Positions 42,904 to 51,933 are shown, numbered from the stretch's first letter. The stretch is DNA of 64,000 nt from VXNE01 sp963664635 (GCA_963664635.1 OY761542.1:1612001-1676000), one strand, 5' to 3'. Made by a program: numbers and translations. Notes: a model not told the origin generated them from the letters alone.

Positions 42904-43767
42904 GTGGCAGACAACATGGAAATGCCGACGCAGGTCGACCTGATGTGGCCGATGCTCCGGGCGCTGGAGGAACTGGGCGGTTCGGCATCCATTGGTGAAC
43001 TCGACGATCGGGTCGCGACCAACATGGATCTCGGTGAAGCGGTCCTCGACGTCGTCCACGGTGACGGACCGCAGTCGGAATTCGCGTATAGATGCGCGTG
43101 GGCGCGCACGCGGCTGCGGCGTATCGGCGCGGTGGACAACTCGGCGCGCGGGGTGTGGGCGATAACCGAGGCCGGTCGTCGGATCGGATCGTCTGACGAG
43201 GCATTGGAACTGGTTCGGCGTCAGCGGAAGGAATACCGCAGCGGTTTGCGGGACACGCCGGCTCAGCCGGTGGAGGCGGACGACCACGCGGGACAGGCGA
43301 CCACCGGAGATTCGTGGCAGGCCGCCCTGCTCGAGGTTCTGCGCAGGATCGAGCCGTCGGCGTTCGAGCGGCTTTGCCAGCGGCTGCTCAGGGAGCACGG
43401 CTTCACGCGGGTCGAGGTGACCGGCCGCTCCGGCGATGGCGGGATCGATGGAACCGGCGTACTCCGGCTGAACCTGCTGTCGTTCCACGTGAACTATCAG
43501 TGCAAGCGTTACGCCGGAACCGTGGGACCGGGCAGCATCCGCGACTTCCGCGGTGCCCTGGCGGGCCGAGCGGACAAGGGACTCTTCATCACCACGGGCC
43601 GATTCACGAGGGAGGCGGAGCGCGAGGCGGTTCGGGAAGGGGCGATGGCGATTGACCTCATCGATGGCGAACAGCTTTGTCTGCTGCTCAAGGAGAAGGG
43701 CCTGGGCGTCGTCACCGAGACGGTCGAGCGCGTGACTCCCGACCGTGCGTTCTTCGACGCGCTCTGA
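42904..43767 (+). CDS. Mrr-type restriction endonuclease
   Basis: 287 residues from GTG 42904, which has GAGGG at the right distance; ATG 42916 is the alternative. N-terminal winged-helix Mrr_N domain (VDLMWPMLRALEELGGSASI...), and a C-terminal Mrr_cat domain of the PD-(D/E)xK fold: FERLCQRLLREHGF, then GRSGDGGIDGTG (catalytic Asp) and VNYQCKRY (Q-x-K), and GLFITTGRFTREAEREAV. Such enzymes cut modified DNA, usually methylated. No methyltransferase is nearby, in line with a type IV system. Its right flank is the transposon end. Confidence 0.92.
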   Translation: MADNMEMPTQVDLMWPMLRALEELGGSASIGELDDRVATNMDLGEAVLDVVHGDGPQSEFAYRCAWARTRLRRIGAVDNSARGVWAITEAGRRIGSSDEALELVRRQRKEYRSGLRDTPAQPVEADDHAGQATTGDSWQAALLEVLRRIEPSAFERLCQRLLREHGFTRVEVTGRSGDGGIDGTGVLRLNLLSFHVNYQCKRYAGTVGPGSIRDFRGALAGRADKGLFITTGRFTREAEREAVREGAMAIDLIDGEQLCLLLKEKGLGVVTETVERVTPDRAFFDAL

Positions 43768-44002
43768 GGCGCCCCGACGGAGCCGGGAAGTGCGCTGCGG
43801 GGCTGCGCGCGAGATCGTGCGGGGTTCGGCGGAAACCCTGCCCCCACGCTGTGGGACGCGTGTTGTATCCCGCGTAGTTTCAGCAGGGGATTCTCGCTTT
43901 ATATCTGGTGGATCAGTATGGGATTTCCCACATTGAGCGGCCTTGTGTGCCGTGTGGCCAGCAGTGAAGTTGGGTTTGGGTGACTGAGCGGAAGGCGTTC
44001 GC

Positions 44003-44227
44003 TCAGAACGGCGAACGGTCGCCGTCGAAGCAGTCGAGTTGGTGTTCGCGGTGATGCCGTTGTTCGGCCTGTCGTTCGTTGCGGCGATGGTGATCGTTGA
44101 TCAGTCGTGCGCAGTGGCGGTTCTCGATGGCATCGGCAAGATCGTGGAGCCAGTCGCACAGGAGTGCGATGGTTTCGACGGGGAGGTTTTCCAGCGGCGA
44201 TAGCGGGTCGTTGGCATCGACGGTCAT
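44003..44227 (-). CDS. Small transposon-encoded protein
   Basis: 74 residues, nine bases after the ATPase gene on the same strand. MTVDANDPLSPLENLPVETI then CDWLHDLADAIENRHCARLI suggests a helical dimer; the end is His/Arg/Asp-rich. Probably an accessory transposition factor or a passenger of the element; function not known. Confidence 0.5.
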   Translation of the reverse strand: MTVDANDPLSPLENLPVETIALLCDWLHDLADAIENRHCARLINDHHRRNERQAEQRHHREHQLDCFDGDRSPF

Positions 44228-44236
44228 GAGGACGTT

Positions 44237-45037
44237 CTAGAGCCGAAGTTCGTCGATGGCGTTTTGCAGGTGCGTCTCGTCGACGGTTCGGGCCTTGGCC
44301 AGGGCGGCAGCGGAGAGCGCGTAGTGGGCGATGCGGTTGATGGGCCTGGGCAGGCCGCGGGAGGCCTGGAAGAGGGCCTCGATGGCGGGTGGCTCGAACA
44401 GCGGCAGTTCGCACCCGGCGAGGCGCAACCGGTGGGTAAGGTACTCGTCGAGTTCGTTGCGGTCGAGGCTGCCGATGTGATGTCGGACGACGAGGCGCTG
44501 GCTCAACGATTCGTGCACGGCCATGGCGAGTCGGCGTCTAAGTTCGGTGAGTCCGACGAGCAGCAGGCACAGGCGGCGCTCGGCGTCCATTTCGAAGTTG
44601 GTGAGCAGCCGGAGATCCTCCAGGACATCGTTTCTGAGGTGCTGTGCCTCGTCGACGATGAGCACGGGGAGTTGCTTGGCCTCGTCGACGAGTCGGGAGA
44701 CCTCGTTGCGGATGGCGCGATAAGCGGTGGCTCGCGAGCGTTCGGTGGGCAGGCCGAGTTCCCAAGCGATGGACTTGTACATGTCGAGCACGTTGCCGGT
44801 GGTGAGCGAGACGTAGTAGACGCGGAAGAGGCCGGGATGGAGGTTGGCGGTGACGTGGCGGCAGACGGTGGTCTTGCCGGCGCCGACCTCGCCGGTCAAC
44901 AGGCCGATGCCGCGCAGTTCGACGAGGTGTTTGAGGCGCGCCTCGGCCTCTCGGTGGGCATTGGACTCGAACAGTTGGTCGGTGACGAGGTCGTTCTCGA
45001 AGGGGAGGCGTGTGAAGGCGAAGTGTCGGGTGTACAT
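44237..45037 (-). CDS. Transposition ATPase, ExeA/TniB-like AAA
   Basis: 266 residues. Walker A GEVGAGKT at 49-56, Walker B LPVLIVDEAQHL (Asp-Glu 129-130), and a sensor region VGLTELRRRLAM. The opening FTRLPFENDLV is typical of the ExeA/GspA-type and TniB-like ATPases that partner DDE transposases, choosing targets and activating the transposase. The start overlaps the transposase stop by one base (TGATG), so the two proteins are probably made in fixed ratio. Confidence 0.88.
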   Translation of the reverse strand: MYTRHFAFTRLPFENDLVTDQLFESNAHREAEARLKHLVELRGIGLLTGEVGAGKTTVCRHVTANLHPGLFRVYYVSLTTGNVLDMYKSIAWELGLPTERSRATAYRAIRNEVSRLVDEAKQLPVLIVDEAQHLRNDVLEDLRLLTNFEMDAERRLCLLLVGLTELRRRLAMAVHESLSQRLVVRHHIGSLDRNELDEYLTHRLRLAGCELPLFEPPAIEALFQASRGLPRPINRIAHYALSAAALAKARTVDETHLQNAIDELRL

Positions 45038-46368
45038 CAGTCGTTGTCCTTGAGCTTGCGCAGTGCGAGGGGGGACGGCGGCGGTTCGGGCGGCGGGTTG
45101 TCGGTCTCGACCTGCGAGGAGGGACGGGCGCGGCGCACGGCGGTGTTGGCGTAGGCGTCGAGCACGGTGGCCTGGCCTGCAGGCTTGCCGTCATGGACGA
45201 CTGCAAGGGGCCGGTTGGGCGGTGCGGCCGGATCGTGGCGGAGCACGACGGTCTGGCCGACGAGCAGGGCGTCGACCTCGTAGAGTTGGCCGTTCAGGCT
45301 GACGGTGCGGTCCTTCATGACGCGGCGTTTGGCCTCGAACAGGAACAGGTCGTCGAACTCGGGTCCGGGGGCGGGATAGCGCACCTCGGCGCCGGTGGCG
45401 GCCCAGCGGTCGAGCGGCGTCTCGCCGTCGAGGCCGCGGTGGGGGGCCTGGTGGTATTCGCCCTCCACCCAGGCCCAGAGGCGGCGGTTGAGGGTGTCGA
45501 GGCCGTCGATGGCGGCGAGGTCGAGGTGGGCGAGCCAGCCGGCCCGAAGTGTCCTGAAGTAGCGTTCGATCTTTCCCTTCCCGGCGGGTTGATAGGGTCT
45601 GGCGTGGATGAGCGCGATACCGAGTTTGGCGCACACCAGGGCGAGCTGGTGGGATCGGTAGCTCGCACCGTTATCGACGTACAAGCGCGCCGGTTGTCCC
45701 CTTCTCAGGAGAGCCTGCTTGAACACCGGCAGGAAGGCGGTGGTGTTCTCGGCGAAGGCGAAGGCGGCGAAGGGGACGACACGTGTGGCGTCGTCGATGA
45801 AGGCGATGAGGTAGGTCTTGCGGCGTTTTCGGTTGTCGGGCACGGAGGGTCCATGCATGACATCGGACATCCAGAGTTCCCCTGCCAGTCGGTATGAGAA
45901 GCGCCGCCGGTCTACGGCCGGTTCTGTGGAGCGCTTCTCAAGCAGTCCTTCACGGGCGAGTAGGCGATGCACGGTCGACGGGGCGAGATGGACATCGGCC
46001 GGGAGATCGCGTTCGCCGGCGGCGTCGATCACCGCGCGTACCGACAGGCCCGGGTTGTCCTCCTTGATCGAGATCAGCATCTCGGCGATCTCCGGCGGCA
46101 GGCGCCGGGCGCGGCCGCGGTCGGTACGGTTCTTCGGATACAGGGCGTCGAAGCCGCCCTGGCGGTAAGCGGTGAGCCAGTGGCGCAGGGTCTCCGCGGC
46201 GACGCGGGTGCGCGTGGTGCCGGGGATGACGTAGTCCTGGGTGGCCTTGGCACGCAAGCGCTCGCCCGTGCCGGGCGTCCCGGGGGGCAGGTGCGCCAGG
46301 TCGGCGATCAGCCCATAGCGGAACAGCGCAACGGCTTGGCGGGTATCGTCGTCGAGCGTTCTTGCCAT
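45037..46368 (-). CDS. DDE (rve/Mu-type) transposase
   Basis: 443 residues. N-terminal HTH region (AAETLRHWLTAYRQGGFDAL), then the integrase-core domain with Asp169 (ELWMSDVMHG), Asp232 (LYVDNGASYRS) and Glu268 (GKGKIERYFRT), the complete catalytic triad. The C-terminal part has the Mu-transposase-like beta-barrel reading (VSLNGQLYEVDALLVGQTVV). Family: IS481/Mu-type transposases that are accompanied by an AAA ATPase. Everything required for strand transfer seems intact. Confidence 0.92.
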   Translation of the reverse strand: MARTLDDDTRQAVALFRYGLIADLAHLPPGTPGTGERLRAKATQDYVIPGTTRTRVAAETLRHWLTAYRQGGFDALYPKNRTDRGRARRLPPEIAEMLISIKEDNPGLSVRAVIDAAGERDLPADVHLAPSTVHRLLAREGLLEKRSTEPAVDRRRFSYRLAGELWMSDVMHGPSVPDNRKRRKTYLIAFIDDATRVVPFAAFAFAENTTAFLPVFKQALLRRGQPARLYVDNGASYRSHQLALVCAKLGIALIHARPYQPAGKGKIERYFRTLRAGWLAHLDLAAIDGLDTLNRRLWAWVEGEYHQAPHRGLDGETPLDRWAATGAEVRYPAPGPEFDDLFLFEAKRRVMKDRTVSLNGQLYEVDALLVGQTVVLRHDPAAPPNRPLAVVHDGKPAGQATVLDAYANTAVRRARPSSQVETDNPPPEPPPSPLALRKLKDND

Positions 46369-46413
46369 GCGTGTGTCTCGTTGGCCGCCGTCGGCGGCGG
46401 AATGAGGAGCACG

Positions 46414-47061
46414 TTAGGGTCTTCGAGGCGGTGGGTCATGACCCACCCGTTGTTGGAATGGCACAACGGGATGGCCAGGGGTTGTGGTGTGGTGGGCGTA
46501 TCCGAGCGGCGTCGGTAATGACCGGAGTTGCGGGGCAGCCATCTCGCGCAGCCAGGCGAGTGCCGCATCGGTGGCGAGTCGGTCACGGAAGGCGAGGATC
46601 GTCGGGGAGCAGCCGGCGAAGCGCTCGGGCAACAGGCCGCGTACCGCACTCAGCGCGCGGCGTACCAGGCGGATCCGGCGCCGCAGCCAGCGCATGGCCC
46701 CCGGCGGTTCCGAGCGACCGGAACGCACCGCCGCCGCGGCGGCGGCCACGCTCGGGAACCGTTCGGCCGCGACCACGGCGTCCTCGAGTTCAGTGAGCGT
46801 ACCCGGCAGCCGCGCCGCCAGGCAGTCCGGCAGCAGACTGAAGGTGGTGTGGCTCTCGGGACAGTACCAGCTGGCGATGCACGTGCCGGCTGGGGTCTTG
46901 CGTGCGTAGGTGCCGTGCCGCGCCAGCGAGCAGCCGCCACCGGGATGGTTCGGGCAGCGCACCAGGGTTGCATCGCGCCAGCCTTGGGTCGTAACGTATT
47001 GCTCGCCGGTAAGCCCCGTCCGAAAACGAAGCTGCATCCGGCCGCGGCCCGGCGGAGTCAC
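46414..47061 (-). CDS. Zinc-ribbon-like protein of the transposon
   Basis: 215 residues from GTG 47061 (ATG 47037 is also possible). The N-terminal third has a Cys/His pattern (RCPNHPGGGCSLARHGTYAR, IASWYCPESHTTFSLLPDCL) like a zinc-binding domain recurrent in proteins encoded beside such transposases (DUF6431-like, recognised from memory). The rest is helical. First gene of the transposon operon; may help end recognition or regulation. Confidence 0.65.
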   Translation of the reverse strand: MTPPGRGRMQLRFRTGLTGEQYVTTQGWRDATLVRCPNHPGGGCSLARHGTYARKTPAGTCIASWYCPESHTTFSLLPDCLAARLPGTLTELEDAVVAAERFPSVAAAAAAVRSGRSEPPGAMRWLRRRIRLVRRALSAVRGLLPERFAGCSPTILAFRDRLATDAALAWLREMAAPQLRSLPTPLGYAHHTTTPGHPVVPFQQRVGHDPPPRRP

Positions 47062-47407
47062 CGTCCGCGCGGGCCAACTCCTCTATCTTGTTTGACGGGA
47101 TCAGCTTACCGGGCCGGAAACGGCAAGTCGTCGGGAGCCTCCGGCGTCTGCCGCGCCGCGCGCCTGGCTCGGTCGGGCTACGCCCTCCCTCCCCAGGCGC
47201 GCGCCCTGAACTTCATCAGGCCGGCGCCGATCTGCAGCCTGCAGAAACAGCCTTGGCCTTGAGGAAACAATCCGGAAAGTCCCGCTTTACTCCAACACGG
47301 TGACTCGTTCGACGGTGGATCAATGCAGGAAACAATCCCCGGCTTCTAATGAAGTAAGTCGGGAAACAATAGACGCGACTTTCAAGTCCGTCCCACAGCG
47401 TGGGGGC

Positions 47408-47852
47408 GTGACCCGGAATCGCGGCAACAGGGTTGTCTCGCAAGACGTAGCAGGAGGTCGGGGCGAGGAAACTGCACAACCGCAGCCCGGCCCTCAGGCG
47501 GTGACGCGCCGCCGCGCACGAAGCGGCTACCATGTGCGCGGAGGGGCCGTGCGCGAGATCTGGCGCGGTACTGCGGAAGCTACGGCAAAAGCAGCCCGGA
47601 CGCGCATTTGGGCACGTTGCGCAACATGGCGCCGGATGGGATAGTCAGGCGTCGGTGCCCGGAGCATTCGGTGGGAATTGCCCGCGGACTGCGGGCCGAT
47701 GGACGGGACGCCGAGCGGACATTGATTCAGTGCATGTCGCGGCGAGCGTACGGTTGGCCACTCGGTTCTGGATCAGGATGTGGCGTTGAGGCTCGAAGAG
47801 AGACTCTCTCGAAGCGAGCTGGTGGCCACTGACGGGAGAGCGGAGAAGAAGA
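47408..47852. other. Gene-free right flank of the transposon
   Basis: About 445 bases without a convincing gene. A sequence GTGCGCGAGATC near 47550 resembles the left flank of the transposon (43810-43830, GCGCGAGATCGTGCGGGG), so both flanks may derive from the same dispersed repeat. No clear promoter is visible for the next gene. Confidence 0.35.
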
Positions 47853-49386
47853 GTGAAGCAAGATCCAAAGCGTGGCGGCGAGGAGCAATTTTCTGGGGAT
47901 GGAGCCGTAAATGACGACGGCTCCGACCGACGTGACAAAGAGCGAACTGATGGCACTCCCCTTTCAGCGGACGAGGTAGCGGGCTTGGGTGCCGGAGCGG
48001 TCGGATCGGGAGCCAACTACGCTGACAATGTCGTGTTCCGCGGGACAAAAGGGCACGGATACGCTGCGGAAAGCGCGAACGACCTCTTCGACAAGCTTGC
48101 CGGGAAAGACGCCGAACTTGTTGGGCGGGACAATCGGCCAAAAGGTCCAGATCGTCGTGTCGACGGTGTGCAGATTCAGAGCAAATACTGCAGGAGCGGG
48201 GCGAAGTGCATTTCTGAGTGTTTCGAGGACGGGAAGTTCGAATATTCCAATCCCGACGGTTCACCGATGCAGATCGAGGTCCCAAGCGACATGTACGAGG
48301 GCGCCGTCAAGGCGATGGAAGAGCGCATAAGACGGGGTCAGGTGCAGGGCGTGTCAGATCCGGCCAAGGCCCGGGAGATCGTCCGGAAGGGCCATTTCAC
48401 GTACGACCAGGCTAAGAACATAGCGCGCCTCGGTACTGTCGAGAGTCTGACCTACGACGCGGTCAACGGCGTCAAACTGGCGGGTCAGGCGATGGGGATC
48501 TCCGCCGCAGTGTCCTTCGCCGTCTCAATCTGGAACGGAGAGGAACTCGACGTTGCGCTCAAACAGGCGTGCAAGACCGGGATCAAGGTCGGAGGGATCG
48601 CCTGGGTCGGAAGCATCACGGCGGCGCAAAATGGGTCGAACCGGAATCGAGAACGCCCTGAAGGGTCCGACGAAGTGGGCGGTCGAAAAGATGGGGGGCA
48701 AGGCGGCGGGTTGGATCGCAAAAGGCCTCGGCTGCCGCGCCACGGGTCAGGCGGCGAAAAACCATGTCAGCAAGGTGCTGCGCGGAAACGTCGTGACGGT
48801 GATCGCGACGACGGCGGTTCTGTCATCGGTAGATTTCATTCGGATGTTCAATGGGCGGATGTCCGGTGCGCAGCTCTTCAAGAACGTCACCGTTACAGCC
48901 TCAGGCGTTGCGGGCGGTACAGCTGGCTGGATCGGGGGCGCGGCGGTGGGTGCCAAAGTTGGAACGCTGGTTTTACCGGGGCTAGGAACTACGGTGGGCG
49001 CGACCATTGGCGGGCTCCTTGGTTCGCTGGGAGCCGGCACTGGCGCATCCAAGGGCGCGGCAGCCGTTCTCGACGAGTTTATTGAAGACGACGCCAAGGA
49101 AATGATGGCACTCGTGGAGAAGGTCTTCGGCGACTTGGGCGCGGAGTATCTGTTGACCAAGGAAGAGGCGATGGCAGTCCTTGAAGACTTCCAAACCATG
49201 GATTTGCCCGACGTATTGAGGGACATGTACGCGGCAGACGACCGGGATGGGTACGCGCGGGGTTTGCTTGAGCCACTGGTGGAGAACCGTGCCAGGGCAA
49301 GGGAACGCGTTGCGCTACCGTCGAGCGAGGATCTGTCTAAGGAGACTGGTCAGTTGCTGGAAGGGTACGTGGGCGACGCCGCTTGA
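47853..49386 (+). pseudogene. Glycine-zipper membrane protein, one-base frameshift
   Basis: The first frame runs from GTG 47853 (MKQDPKRGGEE) through GHGYAAESANDLFDKLAGKD, RRVDGVQIQSKYCRSGAKCI and KVGGIAWVGSITAAQ to about 48630; the protein continues in the +1 frame from MGRTGIENALKGPTKWAVEK to VALPSSEDLSKETGQLLEGY and TGA at 49386. The break is at GCGCAAAATGGG: one extra A in AAAA. Together ~510 residues, with hydrophobic, glycine-zipper-rich segments (GVAGGTAGWIGGAAVGAKVG). The shape matches a widespread uncharacterised proteobacterial family. It is either a sequencing error or a recent mutation; all other codons appear intact. Confidence 0.7.
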
Positions 49387-49432
49387 ATCCGTGCCCCGGC
49401 AGGGCGTACCAGTCTTGCGTCTGCCGGGATGA

Positions 49433-49975
49433 GTGTCGCCGCCGGGCTTGAGTGGAGTTCAGAATTCAGCCTTGGGACCATTGGTGAACTTCTACGACGC
49501 GATCATCGAACCGCACGACCTGACGGACGGTCGTCTTACAGCGTTTTGTCAGTACGTTGACCTGGCCGTCACGGAAGACACTATCGGGGATGTAAGGCTC
49601 TCGGGCATCGTAGGGGTCGTGCAGGAACCAAATGCCGGCTCACTCGACCATCTTCGTTGTCGCATGGGCGTCTACGCATTCCAATTGGACGGCTGCGTCA
49701 TATACGTGGGGAAGTGCCGAGAGGCAACAAGCAACTGGAATCTGAGTAAGCGGATACCCCAACACTATCACCCAACAGATACTGGCGGTACGTTGCGGAT
49801 CAACTGGTTCAGGCGGCATGGGTGCGACTTCGCAGACTTCCAAGAGAGAATGGCTGAATGTCGCCTCTGGACAATCTCGTTCCCTCAAGGGGAGGACACG
49901 CAGAAGATCGCCCGCTTGGAGCACCTGCTTATCGGATTACTTGGTCCCAGGTATTGCGACGTACCTGCTCCCTGA
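49433..49975 (+). CDS. GIY-YIG-like nuclease
   Basis: 180 residues from GTG 49433; a GTG at 49484 would give the shorter VNFYDAIIEPHDL start. Centre: GVYAFQLDGCVIYVGKC, in which GVY and YVG match the GIY-YIG pair; a downstream Arg (LSKRIPQHY) and Glu (IARLEHLLIGLL) fit the active-site order. WFRRHGCDF and LWTISFPQGED lie between. Stand-alone GIY-YIG domains are nucleases in repair, restriction or mobile elements. The hairpin at 50041 follows the gene. Confidence 0.65.
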   Translation: MSPPGLSGVQNSALGPLVNFYDAIIEPHDLTDGRLTAFCQYVDLAVTEDTIGDVRLSGIVGVVQEPNAGSLDHLRCRMGVYAFQLDGCVIYVGKCREATSNWNLSKRIPQHYHPTDTGGTLRINWFRRHGCDFADFQERMAECRLWTISFPQGEDTQKIARLEHLLIGLLGPRYCDVPAP

Positions 49976-50040
49976 TCCTCCTTGGCGGCTTAGAGGGCGT
50001 GTGGCGCGCGGATTCAGGACGGCAAGTCGCTGGAAAGCGA

Positions 50041-50089
50041 GCCGGACGCTGGGTGAGGCGTCTCTCAGACCCCTTCCCAGCGTTCGGGC
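50041..50089. repeat. Hairpin repeat, copy 2
   Basis: Stem GCCGGACGCTGGG (50041-50053) / CCCAGCGTTCGGGC (50076-50089), one G-U pair, with a loop containing GAGGCGTC as in copy 1 (39643-39694). Found downstream of the GIY-YIG gene. Confidence 0.6.
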
Positions 50090-50148
50090 GTGATGCGGGT
50101 TTGAGACTTCATAGGTTAGGAATCAGGACAACCGGCGCAGAGAAGCAG

Positions 50149-50676
50149 CTAAAACGAGATCTCCACGCCGAGGGACTTGGCCAGCGAGGAGTAGGAGCTA
50201 GAGATCATCTCGGTAACTGTGTCCTGAGCCGTTGAGTCGCTTGGCAGATCGTGATCGGCGACACCGTCAGTCGGGCCCAAGGCGCCATTCTCGTGGAGCT
50301 TAAACAAGACTGCGAGAATGAAGACAGCGGAGTCCACCGAGTCGACCTTCTTGGCGAAACCGAGGACGCCCAAGGCGCCGGACGCTTCTTGGAACGACTG
50401 GAGGCCACGCCCGACCCAGCGGGAATCGAGGATTAGGACGGAGCGGTTCAGCTTGTCATTGAGTCGGCGAATGCCCGCGCTCAAGTTGATGTCGCCGTCG
50501 AAGGCGGTGAGTTCGCGGCGGGTGCGGTAACGCTTGCCGGTCTGCACGCGCGAGCGTGCGCCGTGGGCGCTGAACACGATGACGTTGGCCCCGTTTCGGT
50601 TGCACCCGAGATCGACGAATTGTTGGATGTCTTTGTGGTATGTGGCGCGAATCAATGGCCGGGAGATGATGCGCAC
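50149..50676 (-). pseudogene. Caspase-like (C14/CHAT-type) protein, truncated and lacking Cys
   Basis: About 175 codons from GTG 50676. NGANVIVFSAHGARS holds the His-Gly typical of a caspase-like active site; SVLILDSRWVGRGLQSFQEA occupies the place where a DSC motif is expected, but the residue is Arg (CGC in place of TGC, one base change). SGALGVLGFAKKVDSVDSAV, FILAVLFKL follow. The 5' end is cut ~50 bases upstream by a TAA near the end of the integrase gene, so the N-terminus is missing. Family inferred from pattern; inactive if so. Confidence 0.5.
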
Positions 50677-50730
50677 GGGGTCGGGGCCGATGCGTAGCAG
50701 GGTCTCCGCTGACGTACGGACTAAGCCAGC

Positions 50731-51933
50731 TTAGTGAGAACCCCTTGCTACATGACCTTTAGGGATGGATGACACGTAGTCGGCCCACTGCTGCATGAGA
50801 ACGCGGCGGCGGTCGAAAAGGTCGGTGCGTCGGTAGGCGGCCTCGACGCGGTCGTTGTTGACGTGCGCCAAGGCGAGTTCGCAAACCTCCCGCGGCGTCT
50901 CTGTGCATTCCGCGGCCCAGTCGCGGAACGAGGAGCGGAATCCGTGCGGCACGGCGCCAATCTCCAGCCGCCGCATCATCTTGCCCATCGGATGGTGGCC
51001 CTGCATGCGGCCCTTTTGGGACGGGAACACGAGGTTGCCTGCCTGGGCCAGTTCCCGTGCCTCGTCGAGCACGGCGAGCGCCCGGTCCGACAGCGGCACC
51101 CGGTGCTCGCGGGCGGCCTTCATGCGCCTTGCGGGGATCGTCCATACCGCCGCCTCGAGGTCGATCTCGTCCCACGTCGCGCCGCGGACCTCGGCGGAGC
51201 GGGCGGCGGTGAGCACCAGGAACTCGAAGGAGAGCACAGCGCCGCGGTACGCGCCCGAGCGCCGCACCTTCGCGACCGCCGCGCCCACCTGAGGATGCGG
51301 CAGCGCGGCCCGGTGGGTGACCTGCGCGTTGTTGTTCGGCAACGCGGCGGCGATCGCGTCGCCGGCGGGGTTGTCGGCGCGGTGGCCCTGCGCCACCGCC
51401 CACTTCATCACCGCGTTGATGCGCCGCCTGACGCGCCCGGCGGTCTCCGTCTTCGTGGTCCAGATCGGCAGCGGCACGGCCATGACGTCCTTGCCGGTGA
51501 CGGCGTCGACCGGCATGTCGCCGAGCCGGGGGAACACGTAGTCGCGCATCGTCGAACGCCAGTTCTGCTCGTTCTTCCCGCCGGGCTTCCAGCCCCCGGC
51601 GTGGATCGAGATCACCGTCTCGCAGGCTTCGGCGAAAGTCGGGACTTGACGCGCCGCACGGCGTCGGGGATCGCGGCCCTCGGCGATGGCCCGGGCGTTC
51701 TCAAGCGCCCGCTGTCGGGCCAGGGCGAGCGTGACGACCGGATAGCGCCCAAGGCCGATGCTGGTGGGCTTGCGATCGATCCGGACGCTCTGCGTCCAGC
51801 ATTTGGTGGTGTGGCCGCGAGCGGCGGTCCTGACGAGGAGGCTCAGTCCGAGACCGCCGCGCCCGTCGCCGTAGCGGCCGGGGATCTTGACGGTCTTGAC
51901 GAAGGTTGCGGACAGCATGTTGGGTCGTTTCAT
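50731..51933 (-). CDS. P4-type tyrosine integrase
   Basis: 400 residues from ATG 51933 (ATG 51945 also in frame). N-terminal DUF4102-type arm-binding domain (VRTAARGHTTKCWTQSVRID, TSIGLGRYPVVTLALARQRA), core-binding domain, and catalytic domain with Arg in TAARSAEVRGATWDEIDL, HGFRSSFRDWA (His-x-x-Arg), LALAHVNND (His) and the nucleophile in AAYRRTDLF. All five catalytic positions are present, so it is probably active. It is divergent from the 72-bp repeat 85 bases upstream of its start, which fits an attachment site next to int. Confidence 0.95.
   Translation of the reverse strand: MKRPNMLSATFVKTVKIPGRYGDGRGGLGLSLLVRTAARGHTTKCWTQSVRIDRKPTSIGLGRYPVVTLALARQRALENARAIAEGRDPRRRAARQVPTFAEACETVISIHAGGWKPGGKNEQNWRSTMRDYVFPRLGDMPVDAVTGKDVMAVPLPIWTTKTETAGRVRRRINAVMKWAVAQGHRADNPAGDAIAAALPNNNAQVTHRAALPHPQVGAAVAKVRRSGAYRGAVLSFEFLVLTAARSAEVRGATWDEIDLEAAVWTIPARRMKAAREHRVPLSDRALAVLDEARELAQAGNLVFPSQKGRMQGHHPMGKMMRRLEIGAVPHGFRSSFRDWAAECTETPREVCELALAHVNNDRVEAAYRRTDLFDRRRVLMQQWADYVSSIPKGHVARGSH

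Larger units (their letters stand above)
43840..47407 (-). mobile_element. Four-gene DDE/AAA transposon with 19-bp inverted repeats
   Basis: Perfect 19-base terminal inverted repeats GCCCCCACGCTGTGGGACG (43840-43858) and its complement (47389-47407). Inside, all genes run leftward: zinc-ribbon-like protein, DDE transposase, AAA ATPase, small protein. GGAAACAAT occurs three times near the right end (47263-47271, 47328-47336, 47362-47370), as expected for multiple transposase-binding sites in Tn7/Mu-like ends. No target-site duplication is evident. The complete gene set suggests it may be active. Confidence 0.8.

Noticed and set aside
47250..47375. Three GGAAACAAT repeats as a CRISPR-like or iteron array
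   Set aside because: Uneven spacing and position next to the 19-bp terminal inverted repeat fit transposase-binding sites.
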